Assembly: GCA_022432975.1 (NCBI GenBank)
Contig: CM039512.1
Location: forward strand, 39,433,936-39,497,935
DNA length: 64,000 nucleotides
From: Begonia masoniana
Lineage: Eukaryota; Streptophyta; Magnoliopsida; Cucurbitales; Begoniaceae
Direction of reading: 5' to 3'
The position numbers were made by a program, and so were the translations under genes. The stretch's first letter is position 1; each line of letters starts with the position of its first letter. Below, piece by piece: positions 25,641 to 37,216 of this stretch. The notes under the pieces are model-generated. The model ran no database searches and was not told where the DNA came from. It worked only from the letters and a program-made list of their open reading frames with translations.

Positions 25641-28361
25641 ATTTAAAATTTTGTCCTCAAAATTTGCCCTAGCTTATAGTTCTTGATATCAACTTCTTAT
25701 GTCTTGCGGCCTTATACCTTGATTCACAATCGTTCCGTTCTTTTAAGTTTCTTTCCTCTATCGCTCCAAATAAAGGTTTTGATTCTAACTCTACTTACTG
25801 TCACTTTTTATATTCTCCATTCTCAATTTGTATCATACTCATCCTTACTCAAGTATCGAGTATAACAAATTTCCAAATCTCAAATTAATTTATCCAACGG
25901 CATACTTTGTCACCTTAATATTTACGTAAGCGTCGTCTTTCACTTAATTACTCACAGATTAGACCTCCCAGTAACTCAATTCTTCAAAGTTCCTTCTCAT
26001 CGACATCCTTCCTTAGCTGTCCCTTTAGATCAGAACTTTGCTAAAGTTTCCTAACGCCAGCTAGAGTAAATGCCAATAACTTCTTTCAACTACTGGGCTG
26101 TAACCCAAACTTCAACATAATCCATCGACTCTGTCCGTAGTCGGGATGCACACCAACTCTATTTCTACATTAACCTCCTAACCGTATTCCTTACCTTCAA
26201 TTGTCCTAAACACGTCCTCGCTTGCGCTTCAAGTCCTACCCAATCTCATCCATTGGTCTCTACTAAATTGTCTCTTATCCTCAATCCTCGAAACAACTTC
26301 AACTTCCTAGCATCATTTGGGTTGACTTGGGTTGACTATCGTTCAAGGATTCCCAACAACGCCCAGGTTGCAATTCAAACTTCTACCACTTCGCGCCCTC
26401 AAAGCCTCCTCAAACTACTTACTCCAACCCTAAATTTCAGTTACCCTACGACCTTATCCATCTATTGGGTATAATAATTTATATATATATATATATATCA
26501 GAGCTGTAAACTAAACTCGTGTATAAGTTCGTTGACCTTAACCTTAGTCACTATTACAACTATCCGGGTTCACATTTCTCTAGTACTGCCCCCATAGAGC
26601 TTCCTCGTCAATAGTATTTAAATTGTACACTTCCTTGGGCACCTTGCAGGTTTTAATAAAATTCTCAACTAATTTCACGTTGCTATACTTCACAACTATG
26701 TCATCAGAACACCTCCTGGTCTCGATGAGTCCAACCGGAAGCTAAAGTCGTTAACCACTTAGGATCTTTATCCCCTTGTAGCGAAGATCCTATAAACATC
26801 ACATCTCACTCTGAACTACCTTAATGAGTTCTATCGCTATGTCCTTAATTAACTTTCTCTTACTATATACGTTACGCTCATTTGTTTAACTCAATTCCTT
26901 GTTAACTCCAAGTACAACTTAATCCCAAGGTTTTGCCATAGATTCACTCCAACTATTTATTCTAACCTTATATCATCCATGTGTCCATCGGTCTCGAACT
27001 GATAAACAACACTCTTCTGGAAATTTTTTTTTTCTAACTTAATCTCGCTCTAAGTTTACTTGAGTGAGTTTATTGCACACCTTGTCCTTCCTATTCTGTA
27101 AATCGCAAATTTCACAAATCGTTTGGCACTAACCACCGAGTTAAACTTCTAATCTTAACTCTTCATTGAATCTAACTATCCCCCTCACTTAACTCAAATG
27201 TCGCACATGGACTTCTCTTAAGTTACTCAATGGTCTATATCTTTTTGTTCCTCCTAGTCGGGTCCTAAATATCCCACTTGGCTCCTGCACAATGATTCAT
27301 CCAACAGTCTTCTTGTTTGCAATCTTGTTGCAGATAAGTTTACGCTCGTTATTCCAATCTCCTCTAACCCCAAATCTTACTCTTCTATTTTCCTCGTACA
27401 CCAATGTTCCTACTTCCTTCTCAGAGGTAAGCCTCACACATTTAAATCACTATTTCCTCTACGGTCATACTAGTTACTTTAAACCTCGGTGCTAAACTTT
27501 TCTTTCAAATTGTTATCACTTTCGAGTTCTTAAGTCCTTCTTAGTTCCTAGGCTTTTGTTTCATAACCTCCACTCAACACTACCTCTACTACTCACCGAT
27601 TACTCTTAACTTTACTACGTCTCCCCCTTATAGTAAGTCAGTCGAAATCTTTTTCACGAATTAACAATCGTCCTCAATTGACTAGTCCTTTCATACAATA
27701 CTTAAGGTCGGTCAAACTTCGCATCTCGAGTATTACCTTTTGTATAATTTCAACCCTTTACTGTCTCGAATTTCGTTAATCTTCCAACCCCGAGTAAATA
27801 CCATTATCTTCTTCATCGATGTGGGTCAATACGAACACCCCTACGTAATCGTGTCTTCAACGTTGAGTCGTTCTATCATCCCTTCAACAATCTACTTAAG
27901 CTAACTTCTAAGTGTCACCTTTGTCTAGGTTCTCCAAATTCCTCGTGGATTAAGGTTATTTAAATTCCTGCTATATTTTTCTTATCTACTTGTACGCACT
28001 AACGATATCTTGACAATCTAGAACATTCTCTAGTAAGCCTTACATCTAAACTCAAAATTTCTCCTCTATTGGTTTCATTCTAAACTCTAGGGGTCTGTCA
28101 ATTAGGGTCTAGTTCCCATTTATTTAAACCTCACATTCCATAAGTTATACCTCTCTTATAGAAATTGGATTTTAAGCGCTCAATTCTCACGGTTATACCG
28201 GGTCATGGGCTTTAACGCATAACTCTATCCTTCTTTTATTCGAAGTCTACGTTGTCCACTCTCTATTCTTAAGCCTATTTCAACCTATTACTCAATTATC
28301 ATCCCCAAACTTTTAACTCTATACGATATCTCTACTCTAATATCCTTCGCTCCATTAATTG
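25641..28361 (-). other. Non-coding internal region of E2
   Basis: About 2.7 kb lie between the gag remnant and the polypurine tract. No frame longer than about 75 codons exists on either strand, and none shows retrotransposon motifs. The part just downstream of gag can be matched by eye to the same part of E5: ACAATTAATGGAGCG against GCGATTAATAAGAC...GGAGCG, then TTAGAGTAGA in both. The region therefore looks like an inherited non-coding body, not a random filler. A (TA)n microsatellite lies at about 26480-26498. Confidence 0.7.
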
Positions 28362-28838
28362 TCAAAATAAAACTATACCTGAAACAGCTGAAGGTTGGGC
28401 AGTTTCCTCTTCTCCAGTCAGGGCAAGTATCTTCGGTGCAACATTTTCTTAATCCCCGCCCGATCGGTCTCTGCCTGGCTTCAGGCAATCCTTGACATAG
28501 TGGCCAACCTCTCCACATCGAAAACACTTACCTATGCCTCACCTACAATTGCCATAGTGTTCCTTCTGGCACTCAGGACACAGAGGTCTCCGAGAAGTTC
28601 CTCGTACGCGCTTTTGTCGGCTTGATTTGATTTCTTCCTTGCCCACCCTCTTCGTGCCGTGGTTATTGGGAGTGACTAGTCCTTGTATCCTAGGGTTTTC
28701 TTGGTTCGTCAACATCCCAAGATGACAAGATTGCCTATCTATAAGCTGCGCTTGACAGTCAATGAGTTGGGATTGTTGTGCAATGACACCCCACAATAGG
28801 TCTATGGTGTCGTCCATAGCGTCTCTACCTCGGACCAT
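28362..28838 (-). pseudogene. Degenerate mini-gag with zinc knuckles (E2)
   Basis: This minus-strand remnant has about 159 codons starting at ATG 28838 (MVRGRDAMDD). In the intact state such a protein would package element RNA. An N-terminal part rich in repeated QLID-type motifs (QSQLIDCQAQLIDRQ) leads, after about 80 residues, straight into CPECQKEHYGNC and then CFRCGEVGHYVKDC, a canonical CX2CX4HX4C knuckle. The end reads EEETAQPSAVSGI. Two in-frame stops break it: TGA at 28539-28541 between the two knuckles and TAA at 28449-28451 after them. The capsid core of a normal Ty3/gypsy gag, roughly 150-200 residues, is absent. The start lies about 140 bp from the primer site, as in E5. The overlapping plus-strand frame 28395-28625 is only its antisense. 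The family assignment is good; function is lost in this copy. Confidence 0.82.
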
Positions 28839-28980
28839 TTTATAGCTCCTACAAAATCAAACAATATAATCCTAAGAAATTAAAATCAATTAAACTTATA
28901 AACATACTTACAGTTGAGGAAGGACGTCTGCGTAGTGGCTATGCAGTCGAGCAGTCTACAAACCATTTTTAAAACTCAGG

Positions 28981-28993
28981 GGCTCTGATACCA
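28981..28993 (-). other. tRNA-iMet primer binding site of E2
   Basis: The minus strand reads TGGTATCAGAGCC, complementary to the 3' end of plant initiator-methionine tRNA. It lies 4 bases (GTTA) inside the 5' LTR end and sets the minus orientation of the element. Confidence 0.9.
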
Positions 28994-28997
28994 TAAC

Positions 28998-31556
28998 TGT
29001 AGCGACCCTTACACTATTCCTAATTTTTACTGTATTTAATTTTTTTTTATACTTAAAACTTTTAAAATCGGAATCGTTTAAGTTTATGCTTTTAAACCAT
29101 TTAACAAAACTTAAAAACAATTTAAATAACAATTAAAACTGAATAAAACAATTAAAAACAGTGGAGAAACAATCGACCAACAATTTGAGGGCAAAAGGGA
29201 TATTCGTCCCCAAAAGCATAGGGGCGATCGATCGCACAAAATAGGCAATCGATCGCCTGTTGAAAAAAGTGAGGGGCGATCGATCGCCCAAAACAGGCTA
29301 TCGATCGCCCATAGGCGATCAGCCTTTTTGCCCAGCGATCCCCTCTCCAGGCGATCGCAGATCGCTTGCCACCAAGGAGGGGCGATCGATCTCCCAAAAC
29401 AAGCGATCGATCGCCAAGCTCTCTGGAATTTTTCCAGAGAGCTCGGCTCCCCTTTTCCTTTTCTTCTTTCTTCTTTCCTGCATACTCCTAACACAACTTC
29501 ACAATTTATTAACACAAATTCTACATACCTCACAATCATACATTTCAATGTTTAATCTCTTAGTACTCGTACATCCACCATATCTCGCTCAAACCAACTC
29601 GAGTCACAATTCAAACAAAATACATTTTCACGAAAACAAACCACGTGGTTCTGTTTAAAAACTAAACGATTCCTCCTATTTTAAAATCACCAAGCGGTTA
29701 TAAAATAAGTTTCCAAAATGTTTGAAAACTTCAAAACATAAACCTATTAACTAATCCAGATCCAAACATCCTATATTGTTCTATCTGTACAAATATTTTA
29801 CCTAACATTTTCTATCCCACGGTCATGAAACGCCTCGACTGCGCCAGCACACCCCCGCGAGCCATCCTCCATCAACTGCATCACTCCTCGGGTGGAGGGA
29901 TCTCATTCTTACCTATATCCTGATCACCTTCACCATACAGACAATCTATGAGCTAAAGGCTTAGTAAGTTTCGTAAATGCAATTCATGTTGTGCGTATGA
30001 GTTTCAGAAATCATGCAACATTTTCTTATCATTACGTCGCATACATATTGTCACCGAGATATCAACCCGCTAGATGGAGAGGATTCATCCTGCGGTCGGA
30101 CAACCCTTTCCATCTAGTGGAGGGGGTACATGCTCACCTATACAACAGCCATGCCTGAGCCCCACCTCGCATGACAAGATAACAAATTTTGTAGATTCAT
30201 TAGTTTCAGGCGATGTGGTATTATGACAGACCCCTTTGTGCCTACATAATAGATCAATAGCGCCCTTTCAGGCAACATCTTTTTTCATGAAAACATCGTG
30301 TGGAAGTTCATTTTCTATGCTCATTTAAAAAAACATGATGCATGAACACGTGCAAAACATAACATTCAACATATGTACCATCAAGACAACAAAAGCAAAG
30401 TCTATATTCAACATATATACCATAAAGATAATAAAATCATAACCTATAAAAGAACTAATCTTAACTACCCAACCAAAGCATATAAACAAGCAATTCACCA
30501 ATGATCCTCGACGCGACTTCGACGTACGGCGTAGGTCAATCGTCCCTAGTATGTCACGAGAACTTACCTGTCGTCCGTAGCGCACTAAGCTCCGTCCACG
30601 AGCGTTGTTCACCTAAGGCAATACACAACAATCGCCGTTAATACGAGTTTAAATCGTTAAATGTCCAAATTTAACGAAACCTTAACTAAGGAAATTTTTT
30701 CCTAAAATTCTAACTTAGCGCAATGAGGCGATTTACCGAGCAATTCGCGCTTGTAAATTTCTAAACTCCATTGATGGAGATCCTTAAGCTCCAAATATCC
30801 AGTTTTCAACCTAAACACCGTATACACTATAGATTTCGTCCAATAACGTTTAATACTTTCAATATACTCACAAATACGGTAATCCTACCGATTTCTAACT
30901 TTAAACCACGTTTTTCACAAAACCCTAAACAGAACACTAATGTGTAACTTTGTAAAAACGAAACAATAACACTGTAAAACCATAGATTCATACCTAGGGT
31001 CGAGTTTAGAGGAGAAAACGTGAAGGATCGGAGGTCGATCGGAGAGCGTTGGTCGCCGAAATGGAGAAATCGCTGTGGGAGGAGAAAATGTCGCCTGGAG
31101 GAGGAGTTGCAGAGAGAATTGCATAAGTGTGAGGGAGGAAGAGAGAAAATGTTGTTTTTAATTTCATTTTGACTTTGCAAATTACAATTCTGCCCTTCCT
31201 TTGTTTTTATATTAGTTTCGTCTTTTTTTTTCGTTAATTAGCTAATGATTCGGTTTTTTCAAATTTCCTTATTTCACTAATATATCCAACTCATTGTCAG
31301 GTTTCTTTTAAAACTGTCCGTTCGCAAATCAGACCTCGTTTACTATTTTTACTAAAACGTCATTTATATTACGATAAACGTAATTCAAGTAAAATTAGTA
31401 TTACAACTCCTAAAATTCCAGAAAATTCCTTAAAATCCATATTAATTATTAGGATCGTAATAACGTTTTTTGTTCTCAAAACAGACTTAATTTGACATAT
31501 TTATAAAAATACTATTTATTTTAAAAAATTAACTTCCCGTAAAGCTGGGTATTACA
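28998..31556 (-). repeat. 5' LTR of E2 (uninterrupted)
   Basis: This 2,559 bp LTR has TG...CA ends and matches the split LTR at 20640-25627. Many substitutions and a few indels separate the pair, so the insertion is not recent. A pyrimidine-rich, leader-like stretch lies near 31020-31130 on the minus strand (CTCCTCCAGGCGAC). The cassette of GATC palindromes is at 29222-29443. Frames such as 29111-29548 and 30827-31180 follow this repeat and carry no domain. Confidence 0.92.
29222..29443 (-). repeat. GATC-palindrome cassette and hairpin, E2 5' LTR
   Basis: This stretch holds at least eight imperfect copies of GGCGATCGATCGCC-like units, separated by CCCAAAACAGG-type spacers. It ends at 29417-29443 in a perfect inverted repeat (12 bp arms, 3 base loop). 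On the minus strand, the sense of the element, the order is a purine-rich run, then the hairpin, then the GATC units. Confidence 0.85.
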
Positions 31557-32582
31557 ATAAGAAACTTCACTTCAATCGATTTGTTCTAAAAGAACTGAAC
31601 GTAACAAGCAAATGAGGTTCACTGTTACATGACTTGTGGTTAGAACCTATATTATCCATTTCACCTTCTAGATTTTAACTTGAAGTGGTTAGAACGATGT
31701 GTAATAAGGACCCAATAACCCTCACGGACGCGTAATTAAGATTTAGTAATGCGTTTGAAGAAGTATAAGAAACTTCACTTCAATCGATTTGTTCCAACAG
31801 AACTGAACGTATCAAGCAAATGAGGTTCACTGTTACATGACTTGTGGTAAGAAGCTAAGTTATCAATTTCACTTTTAAGGTTTTAACTTAAAGTGGTGAG
31901 AACTACCTGTATTGAGTACCTAATAACCTTCATCGACGCGTAATTAAGAATTAGTAAAATGTTTGAAGAAGTATAAGAAACTTCACTTCAATCGATTTGT
32001 TCCAAAAGGACTGAAAGATTTAAGCAAATGAGGTTCACAGTTACATGACTTGTGGTAAGAACCTAAGTTATCCATTTCACCTTCAATGTTTTAACTTGAA
32101 GTGTTGAGAACGACCTTTATTGAGTACCTAATAACCTTTATGGATGCGTAATTAAGACTTAGTAAAGCTTTTGAAGAAGTATAAGAAACTTCACTTCAAT
32201 CGATTTGTTCCAAAAGAACTGAACGTATCAAGCAAATGAGGTTCACTGTTACTTGACTTGTGATTAGAACTTAAGTTATCCATTTCACCTTCAAGGTTTT
32301 AACTTGAAGTGGTGAGAACAACTATTATGGAGTACCTAATAACCTTCATGGACACGTAATTAAGACTTTAGTAAAGCGTTTGAAGAAGTATAAGAAACTT
32401 CACTTCAATCGATTTATTCCAACAGAACTGAACGTATCAAGCAAATGAGGTTCACTGTTACACGACTTGTGGTTAAAACCTAAGTTATCCATTTCACCTT
32501 CAAGGTTTTGACTTGAAGTAGTGAGAACGACGTGTATTGAGGACCCAATAACCCTCATGGACGCGTAATTCAGATTTAGTAA
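31557..32582 (+). repeat. Satellite array block 3, subfamily A
   Basis: About five monomers resume at ATAAGAAACTTC, exactly the register broken at 20639. The variant ACAACTATTATGGAGTACC appears at about 32328. The block stops in GATTTAGTAA, where a truncated LTR begins. From 32039 rightwards the sequence is repeated at 33698. Confidence 0.96.
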
Positions 32583-33197
32583 TGTAACGCCCAGAAATTT
32601 TGTTTAAGAATTTTAGTGATACGTTTTCGAGTTCTTTATTTATTGCGGAATAGAGTTTTAATCCGTAGAAATAGTAAATTAAGTCCGTTTAGCGAACGGA
32701 AAGTTTCGTTAGAACCCTAGGAATAAATACGAATATTTGGTGAAATAAAATAATTTTGGAGAAACTAAATTGATAGGTTAATTGAAGAGTTTAAGCAAGG
32801 AAATAATAATAGGGCATTTAGGTAATTTGTTAAGTAAAATTTTTACTTAAATTAGGAAACCCTCTATTTTTCCCTCATTTCTTTCCTCCCTCCACGCGAT
32901 CCTCTCCCTCCCTTGGCGATTTCTTCTTCTCCTTCATCGCCGATTCTCCAACTCAGGCGACTCCTCCGATTTTCAACGTTTTCCTTCAATTTTACTTCCC
33001 CAAATCGACAATCTAGGTAAGTCCTATACTTTGGGTTAATTTAATAGTTATTTTAGGGTGTTATTTGAATTAGGGTTTGTTAAGAAATTGTTGGTTTAAG
33101 GATAAATCGATACTTTGACGAAATTAATGCCCAATAGAGATGTATTTATGATTATTGGAGTAGTTAGCGTGAATTAATGGTGTTGGTTGGTGATCAG
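32583..33197 (+). mobile_element. Truncated LTR (family L5), copy 1
   Basis: This 615 bp fragment begins TGTAACGCCCAGAAATTTTG, a typical plant Ty3/gypsy LTR start. It includes a C/T-rich leader-like stretch at about 32865-32960 (CTCCTTCATCGCCGATTC). It stops abruptly at ...GGTGATCAG and joins satellite in mid-monomer, with no target duplication. It is therefore a rearranged fragment, not a clean insertion. No coding sequence is present. Confidence 0.85.
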
Positions 33198-34233
33198 ACA
33201 ACTATTATGGAGTACCTAATAACCTTTATGGATGCGTAATTAAGACTTTAGTAAAGCGTTTGAAGAAGTATAAGAAACTTCACTTCAATCGATTTGTTCC
33301 AAAAGAACTGAACGTATCAAGCAAATGAGGTTCACTGTTACTTGACTTGTGATTAGAACTTAAGTTATCCATTTCACCTTCAAGGTTTTAACTTGAAGTG
33401 GTGAGAACAACTATTATGGAGTACCTAATAACCTTTATGGATGCGTAATTAAGACTTTAGTAAAGCGTTTGAAGAAGTATAAGAAACTTCACTTCAATCG
33501 ATTTGTTCCAAAAGAACTGAACGTATCAAGCAAATGAGGTTCACTGTTACTTGACTTGTGATTAGAACTTAAGTTATCCATTTCACCTTCAAGGTTTTAA
33601 CTTGAAGTGGTGAGAACAACTATTATGGAGTACCTAATAACCTTTATGGATGCGTAATTAAGACTTTAGTAAAGCGTTTGAAGAAGTATAAGAAACTAGT
33701 TACATGACTTGTGGTAAGAACCTAAGTTATCCATTTCACCTTCAAGGTTTTTAACTTGAAGTGTTGAGAACGACCTTTATTGAGTACCTAATAACCTTTA
33801 TGGATGCGTAATTAAGACTTAGTAAAGCTTTGAAGAAGTATAAGAAACTTCACTTCAATCGATTGTTCCAAAAGAACTGAACGTATCAAGCAAATGAGGT
33901 TCACTGTTACTTGACTTGTGATTAGAACTTAAGTTATCCATTTCACCTTCAAGGTTTTAACTGAAGTGGTGAGAACAACTATTGGAGTACTAATAACCTT
34001 CATGGACACGTAATTAAGACTTTAGTAAAGCGTTTGAAGAAGTATAAGAAACTTCACTTCAATCGATTTATTCCAACAGAACTGAACGTATCAAGCAAAT
34101 GAGGTTCACTGTTACAGACTTGTGGTTAAACCTAAGTTATCCATTTCACCTTCAAGGTTTTGACTTGAAGTAGTGAGAACGACGTGTATGAGGACCCAAT
34201 AACCCTCATGGACGCGTAATTCAGATTTAGTAA
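33198..34233 (+). repeat. Satellite array block 4, subfamily A
   Basis: About five monomers are present. The first part (33198-33697) holds three near-identical starts of the form ACAACTATTATGGAGTACC, at 33198, 33406 and 33614. At 33697/33698 a monomer is cut (GAAACT joined to AGTTACATGAC, losing about 100 bp). The rest copies 32039-32582 but with many single-base losses. Confidence 0.93.
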
Positions 34234-34936
34234 TGTAACGCCCAGAAATTTTGTTTAAGAATTTTAGTGATACGTTTTCGAGTTCTTTATTTATTGCGGA
34301 ATAGAGTTTTAATCCGTAGAAATAGTAAATTAAGTCCGTTTAGCGAACGGAAAGTTTCGTTAGAACCCTAGGAATAAATACGAATATTTGGTGAAATAAA
34401 ATAATTTTGGAGAAACTAAATTGATAGGTTAATTGAAGAGTTTAAGCAAGGAAATAATAATAGGGCATTTAGGTAATTTGTTAAGTAAAATTTTTACTTA
34501 AATTAGGAAACCCTCTATTTTCCCTCATTTCTTTCCTCCCTCCACGCGATCCTCTCCTCCTTGGCGATTTCTTCTTCTCCTTCATCGCCGATTCTCCAAC
34601 TCAGGCGACTCCTCCGATTTTCAACGTTTTCCTTCAATTTTACTTCCCCAAATCGACAATCTAGGTAAGTCCTATACTTTGGGTTAATTTAATAGTTATT
34701 TTAGGGTGTTATTTGAATTAGGGTTTGTTAAGAAATTGTTGGTTTAAGGATAAATCGATACTTTGACGAAATTAATGCCCAATAGAGATGTATTTATGAT
34801 TATTGGAGTAGTTAGCGTGAATTAATGGTGTTGGTTGGTGATCAGGATTAATTTTAGGTTGTTGGAATCCATTAATGAGGTTTAGAAATTAGTGAGCACA
34901 ACGTGCTCAACGAAAAGCCCGAATGAAGTGAACTAA
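34234..34936 (+). mobile_element. Truncated LTR (family L5), copy 2, longer
   Basis: The same LTR start recurs at TGTAACGCCC, and the copy continues past the point where copy 1 stops: 34846-34936 reads on through CAACGAAAAGCCCGAATG. It then abuts the RNase H codons of a different retrotransposon at about 34937. Neither an LTR end nor a primer site is present at the join, so the two elements were fused by deletion or recombination. The exact break is uncertain by a few tens of bases. Confidence 0.8.
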
Positions 34937-36594
34937 AGTTTTTGAAGAAGTTCTATGCTGCAATTAGAGCTCTAGAACATTGGCAACATTACCTACTTTC
35001 AAAAGAGTTTATGATTCATTCTGACCATCAATCTCTCAAGCACATTAAGAGCCAACACAAACTCAACAAGTGTCACGTAAAATGGGTGGATTTTTTGGAA
35101 AGATTCCCCTACATTTTGAAATATTTGAAAGGTTCTGATAATACCGTTGCCGATGCTCTCTCTCGAAGACGTATCCTCTTAACGGAATTAAGTGTCTGAT
35201 TTTTTGGATTTGAATGGATCAAAACCTTGTATGCATCCAATAAAGATTTTGGATTACCTTATCATGTTAGTCAAAATAAGGCTGATGGAGGATATAGTCA
35301 TGTAGATGAATTTCTATTAAAGAATGGAAAATTGTGTATTCCTAATTGTAGTCTAAGACAATGCCTCATTAAAGAAACTCATGAAGGAGGATTGTCTGGG
35401 CATTTTGGAGAAAAGAAGACCCTAGAACTGTTAAAGGAAAAATTTTATTGGCCTCACATGATGAAAGACGTGCACCACTATGTTGAAAAGTGCATTGTTT
35501 GTAAAAGGGCCAAAAGTAATGTTCTACCCCAAGGACTTTACCTTCCCTTACCAATCCCTACACATCCTTGGGTACAAATTAGTATGGATTTTGTTTTGGG
35601 GTTACCACGAACTGGACGTAACAAGGATTCTATCCTAGTGGTTGTGGATAGATTCTCCAAAATGGCGCATTTTATCGCCTACAACAAAATCGACGATTCT
35701 GCTGCTATAGCCGATCTATTCTTCAAGGAGATAGTTAGACTCCATGGAGTGCCTCAATCTATTGTGTCTGATCGCGATACCAAATTCTTGAGCACTTTTT
35801 GGAAGACCTTATGGAAGAAGTTGGGGACTACGCTATGTTTTAGTACATCTTTCCATCCCCAAATGGACAGTCAAATGGAAGTGGTCAATAAGACCTTGGG
35901 AACCCTTCTCCGAAGTGTCATCGGTAAGACATTAACCAATTGGGACTTAGTACTACCGCAAGTTGAATTCGGTTACAACCGAAGCCTTCATTCCACCACT
36001 CAGCAAACGCCCTTTGAGGTAGTCTATGGTTTTAATCCGAACACACCCCTGACACTTATTCCTATTCCAACCCAGAACCTAATCAATCCTTCGAGAGCAA
36101 GTAAAGCAGAGCAAATGAAAAAGTTGTATGATAAAGTTCACCAAACAATTGAGAGAAATAACGCCATTTACGCTAATCATGCAAATAAGGAGCAAAAAGA
36201 GGTAATTTTTAATGTTGGAGATTTGGTGTGGTTGCATCTTAGGAAGGAACGATTTCCCGCCAAAAGACGCTCCAAATTGTTGCCTAGAGCTGTAGGTCCC
36301 TTTAAAATTTTGGAACGTATAAATAACCATGCGTACAAGTTGGAGTTACACAGCGACTATGGAGTGTCATCCACCTTCAATGTGCAAGATTTGTCCCCTT
36401 ATATTGGAAAATTGGGACATGAAGAAGAGGCTGAGCTAACGGATTTGAAGTCAAATCCTCAGCCACCAGGAGGAGATGACATGCCTCGGAGGCCCGTTAC
36501 GAGATCACAAACTCGGGCACAAAATTTAATCATTCAATGTTCTAATGACTTGTCTCTTTTTGCAGGTTTAGATAACATCATGGACTTCACTTAG
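34937..36594 (+). pseudogene. CRM-type chromovirus pol: RNase H and integrase, 5'-truncated
   Basis: This is the 3' part of a Ty3/gypsy polyprotein. Gag, protease and reverse transcriptase are missing. The RNase H tail shows [11 protein letters not shown], the active-site Asp in HSDHQSL, and VADALSRR. An in-frame TGA at 35197-35199 separates it from the integrase, which continues in the same frame. Counting from 35227, the integrase has the zinc-binding H52, H59, C89 and C92. The catalytic triad is D121, D182 and E218, with D-35-E spacing. A GPF motif lies at 357-359. The C-terminus matches the CRM (centromeric retrotransposon) clade: YGFNPNTPLTLIPIP, LRKERFPAKRRSKL, YGVSSTFNVQDLSPY. The reading frame runs on to a TAG at 36592 through TRSQTRAQN. 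Loss of the 5' half and the nonsense codon make it a dead copy. Confidence 0.92.
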
Positions 36595-37209
36595 GAGCCG
36601 ACATCAGAGGACGTGGAGAAGCCTTGTCACGTCATTCATTGGAGCATTCACTCGGAGCTTTCTTGCAGCCCTATGGGAATTTGTCTTCTCGGGCCTTAAT
36701 TTGTAATTTTTAATTTTTAAACTCATTGGCATACATTCGCCTTTATTGTAAGGATTTGATAATTGCATTTCATGCATTAGATTGTGTGGTTAGGATTAGA
36801 TGTATGATGGTTGATTTTGGGTTAAAGAGAATTCAACAATTCAAGAGAAAAGAGGCCTTCACAAATCAAGCCCGAAGAAATACTCGGCCCAAAGAAGAAC
36901 CCACATCCTAAGTTATGGTTTTGCAGGTACACATGTGGGGCAAGACTTGGATTGATGACTTTGAAGAAATCTCCACCATTGGAGGAATTTGGCTCGGGCT
37001 CAATCCTAGGCGTCAGATTTGTACACACTACAGCGCGCATCTGCGGGCAGCAACAAGGCCACATCCAGGCAAGCGCGCGCAGCAACTCAAGCGCCGTTGA
37101 TGTACGCGCGCGCTAAATGACCTCCACCATTGATCTGTGCCCACTAGCCCTTTTCTCCTAGCCTTTGATTAAATTTCTGATCCAATGGACCTAATCCACC
37201 TAGGTTTTC

Positions 37210-37216
37210 TATAAAT
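37210..37216 (+). promoter_or_regulatory. TATA box in CRM-type LTR
   Basis: TATAAAT follows an AT-rich U3-like stretch, and transcription would start some 30 bp downstream. It is the best promoter match in this LTR; use is inferred from position only. Confidence 0.5.

Larger units (their letters stand above)
20640..31556 (-). mobile_element. Non-autonomous LTR retrotransposon, 10.9 kb (element E2)
   Basis: This is a complete LTR element on the minus strand. Both ends are flanked by ATAAG (20635-20639 and 31557-31561), and the satellite register is restored across it. The plus strand starts TGTAGCGACCC and ends GGGTATTACA. Two LTRs (20640-25627, interrupted; 28998-31556) bracket an internal region of 3,370 bp. 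A tRNA-iMet primer site lies beside the right LTR and a purine-rich tract beside the left one, which fixes the orientation. The internal region holds only a short broken gag remnant. No protease, reverse transcriptase, RNase H or integrase motif could be recognised. The organisation resembles TR-GAG or LARD-type non-autonomous elements, so mobility would need enzymes from a partner element. A solo LTR is nested in its 3' LTR. Confidence 0.93.
32039..34845 (+). repeat. 1.66 kb segmental duplication (satellite plus LTR fragment)
   Basis: 32039-33197 (satellite tail plus L5 fragment) is repeated at 33698-34845, an offset of 1,659 bp at the left edges. The second copy is 11 bp shorter. It differs mainly by one-base losses in short homopolymers (GCTTTTG to GCTTTG, GATTTGTTCC to GATTGTTCC, TTTTTCCC to TTTTCCC). 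It could be a real tandem duplication or an assembly artefact from an error-rich read. Confidence 0.9.

Noticed and set aside
25641..28361. Degenerate pol gene in E2
   Set aside because: I read parts of the minus strand for protease DSGA, reverse transcriptase YVDD-type, RNase H and integrase HHCC/DDE motifs and saw none. A profile search could still detect very old remnants.
28395..28625. Plus-strand frame opposite the E2 zinc knuckles
   Set aside because: It is the antisense of the gag remnant. The minus-strand frame has canonical CX2CX4HX4C spacing.
29111..29658. Overlapping open frames of 145 and 132 codons
   Set aside because: They are produced by the GATC-palindrome array of the E2 LTR, where both strands stay open because the repeat units lack stops. 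No domain is seen.
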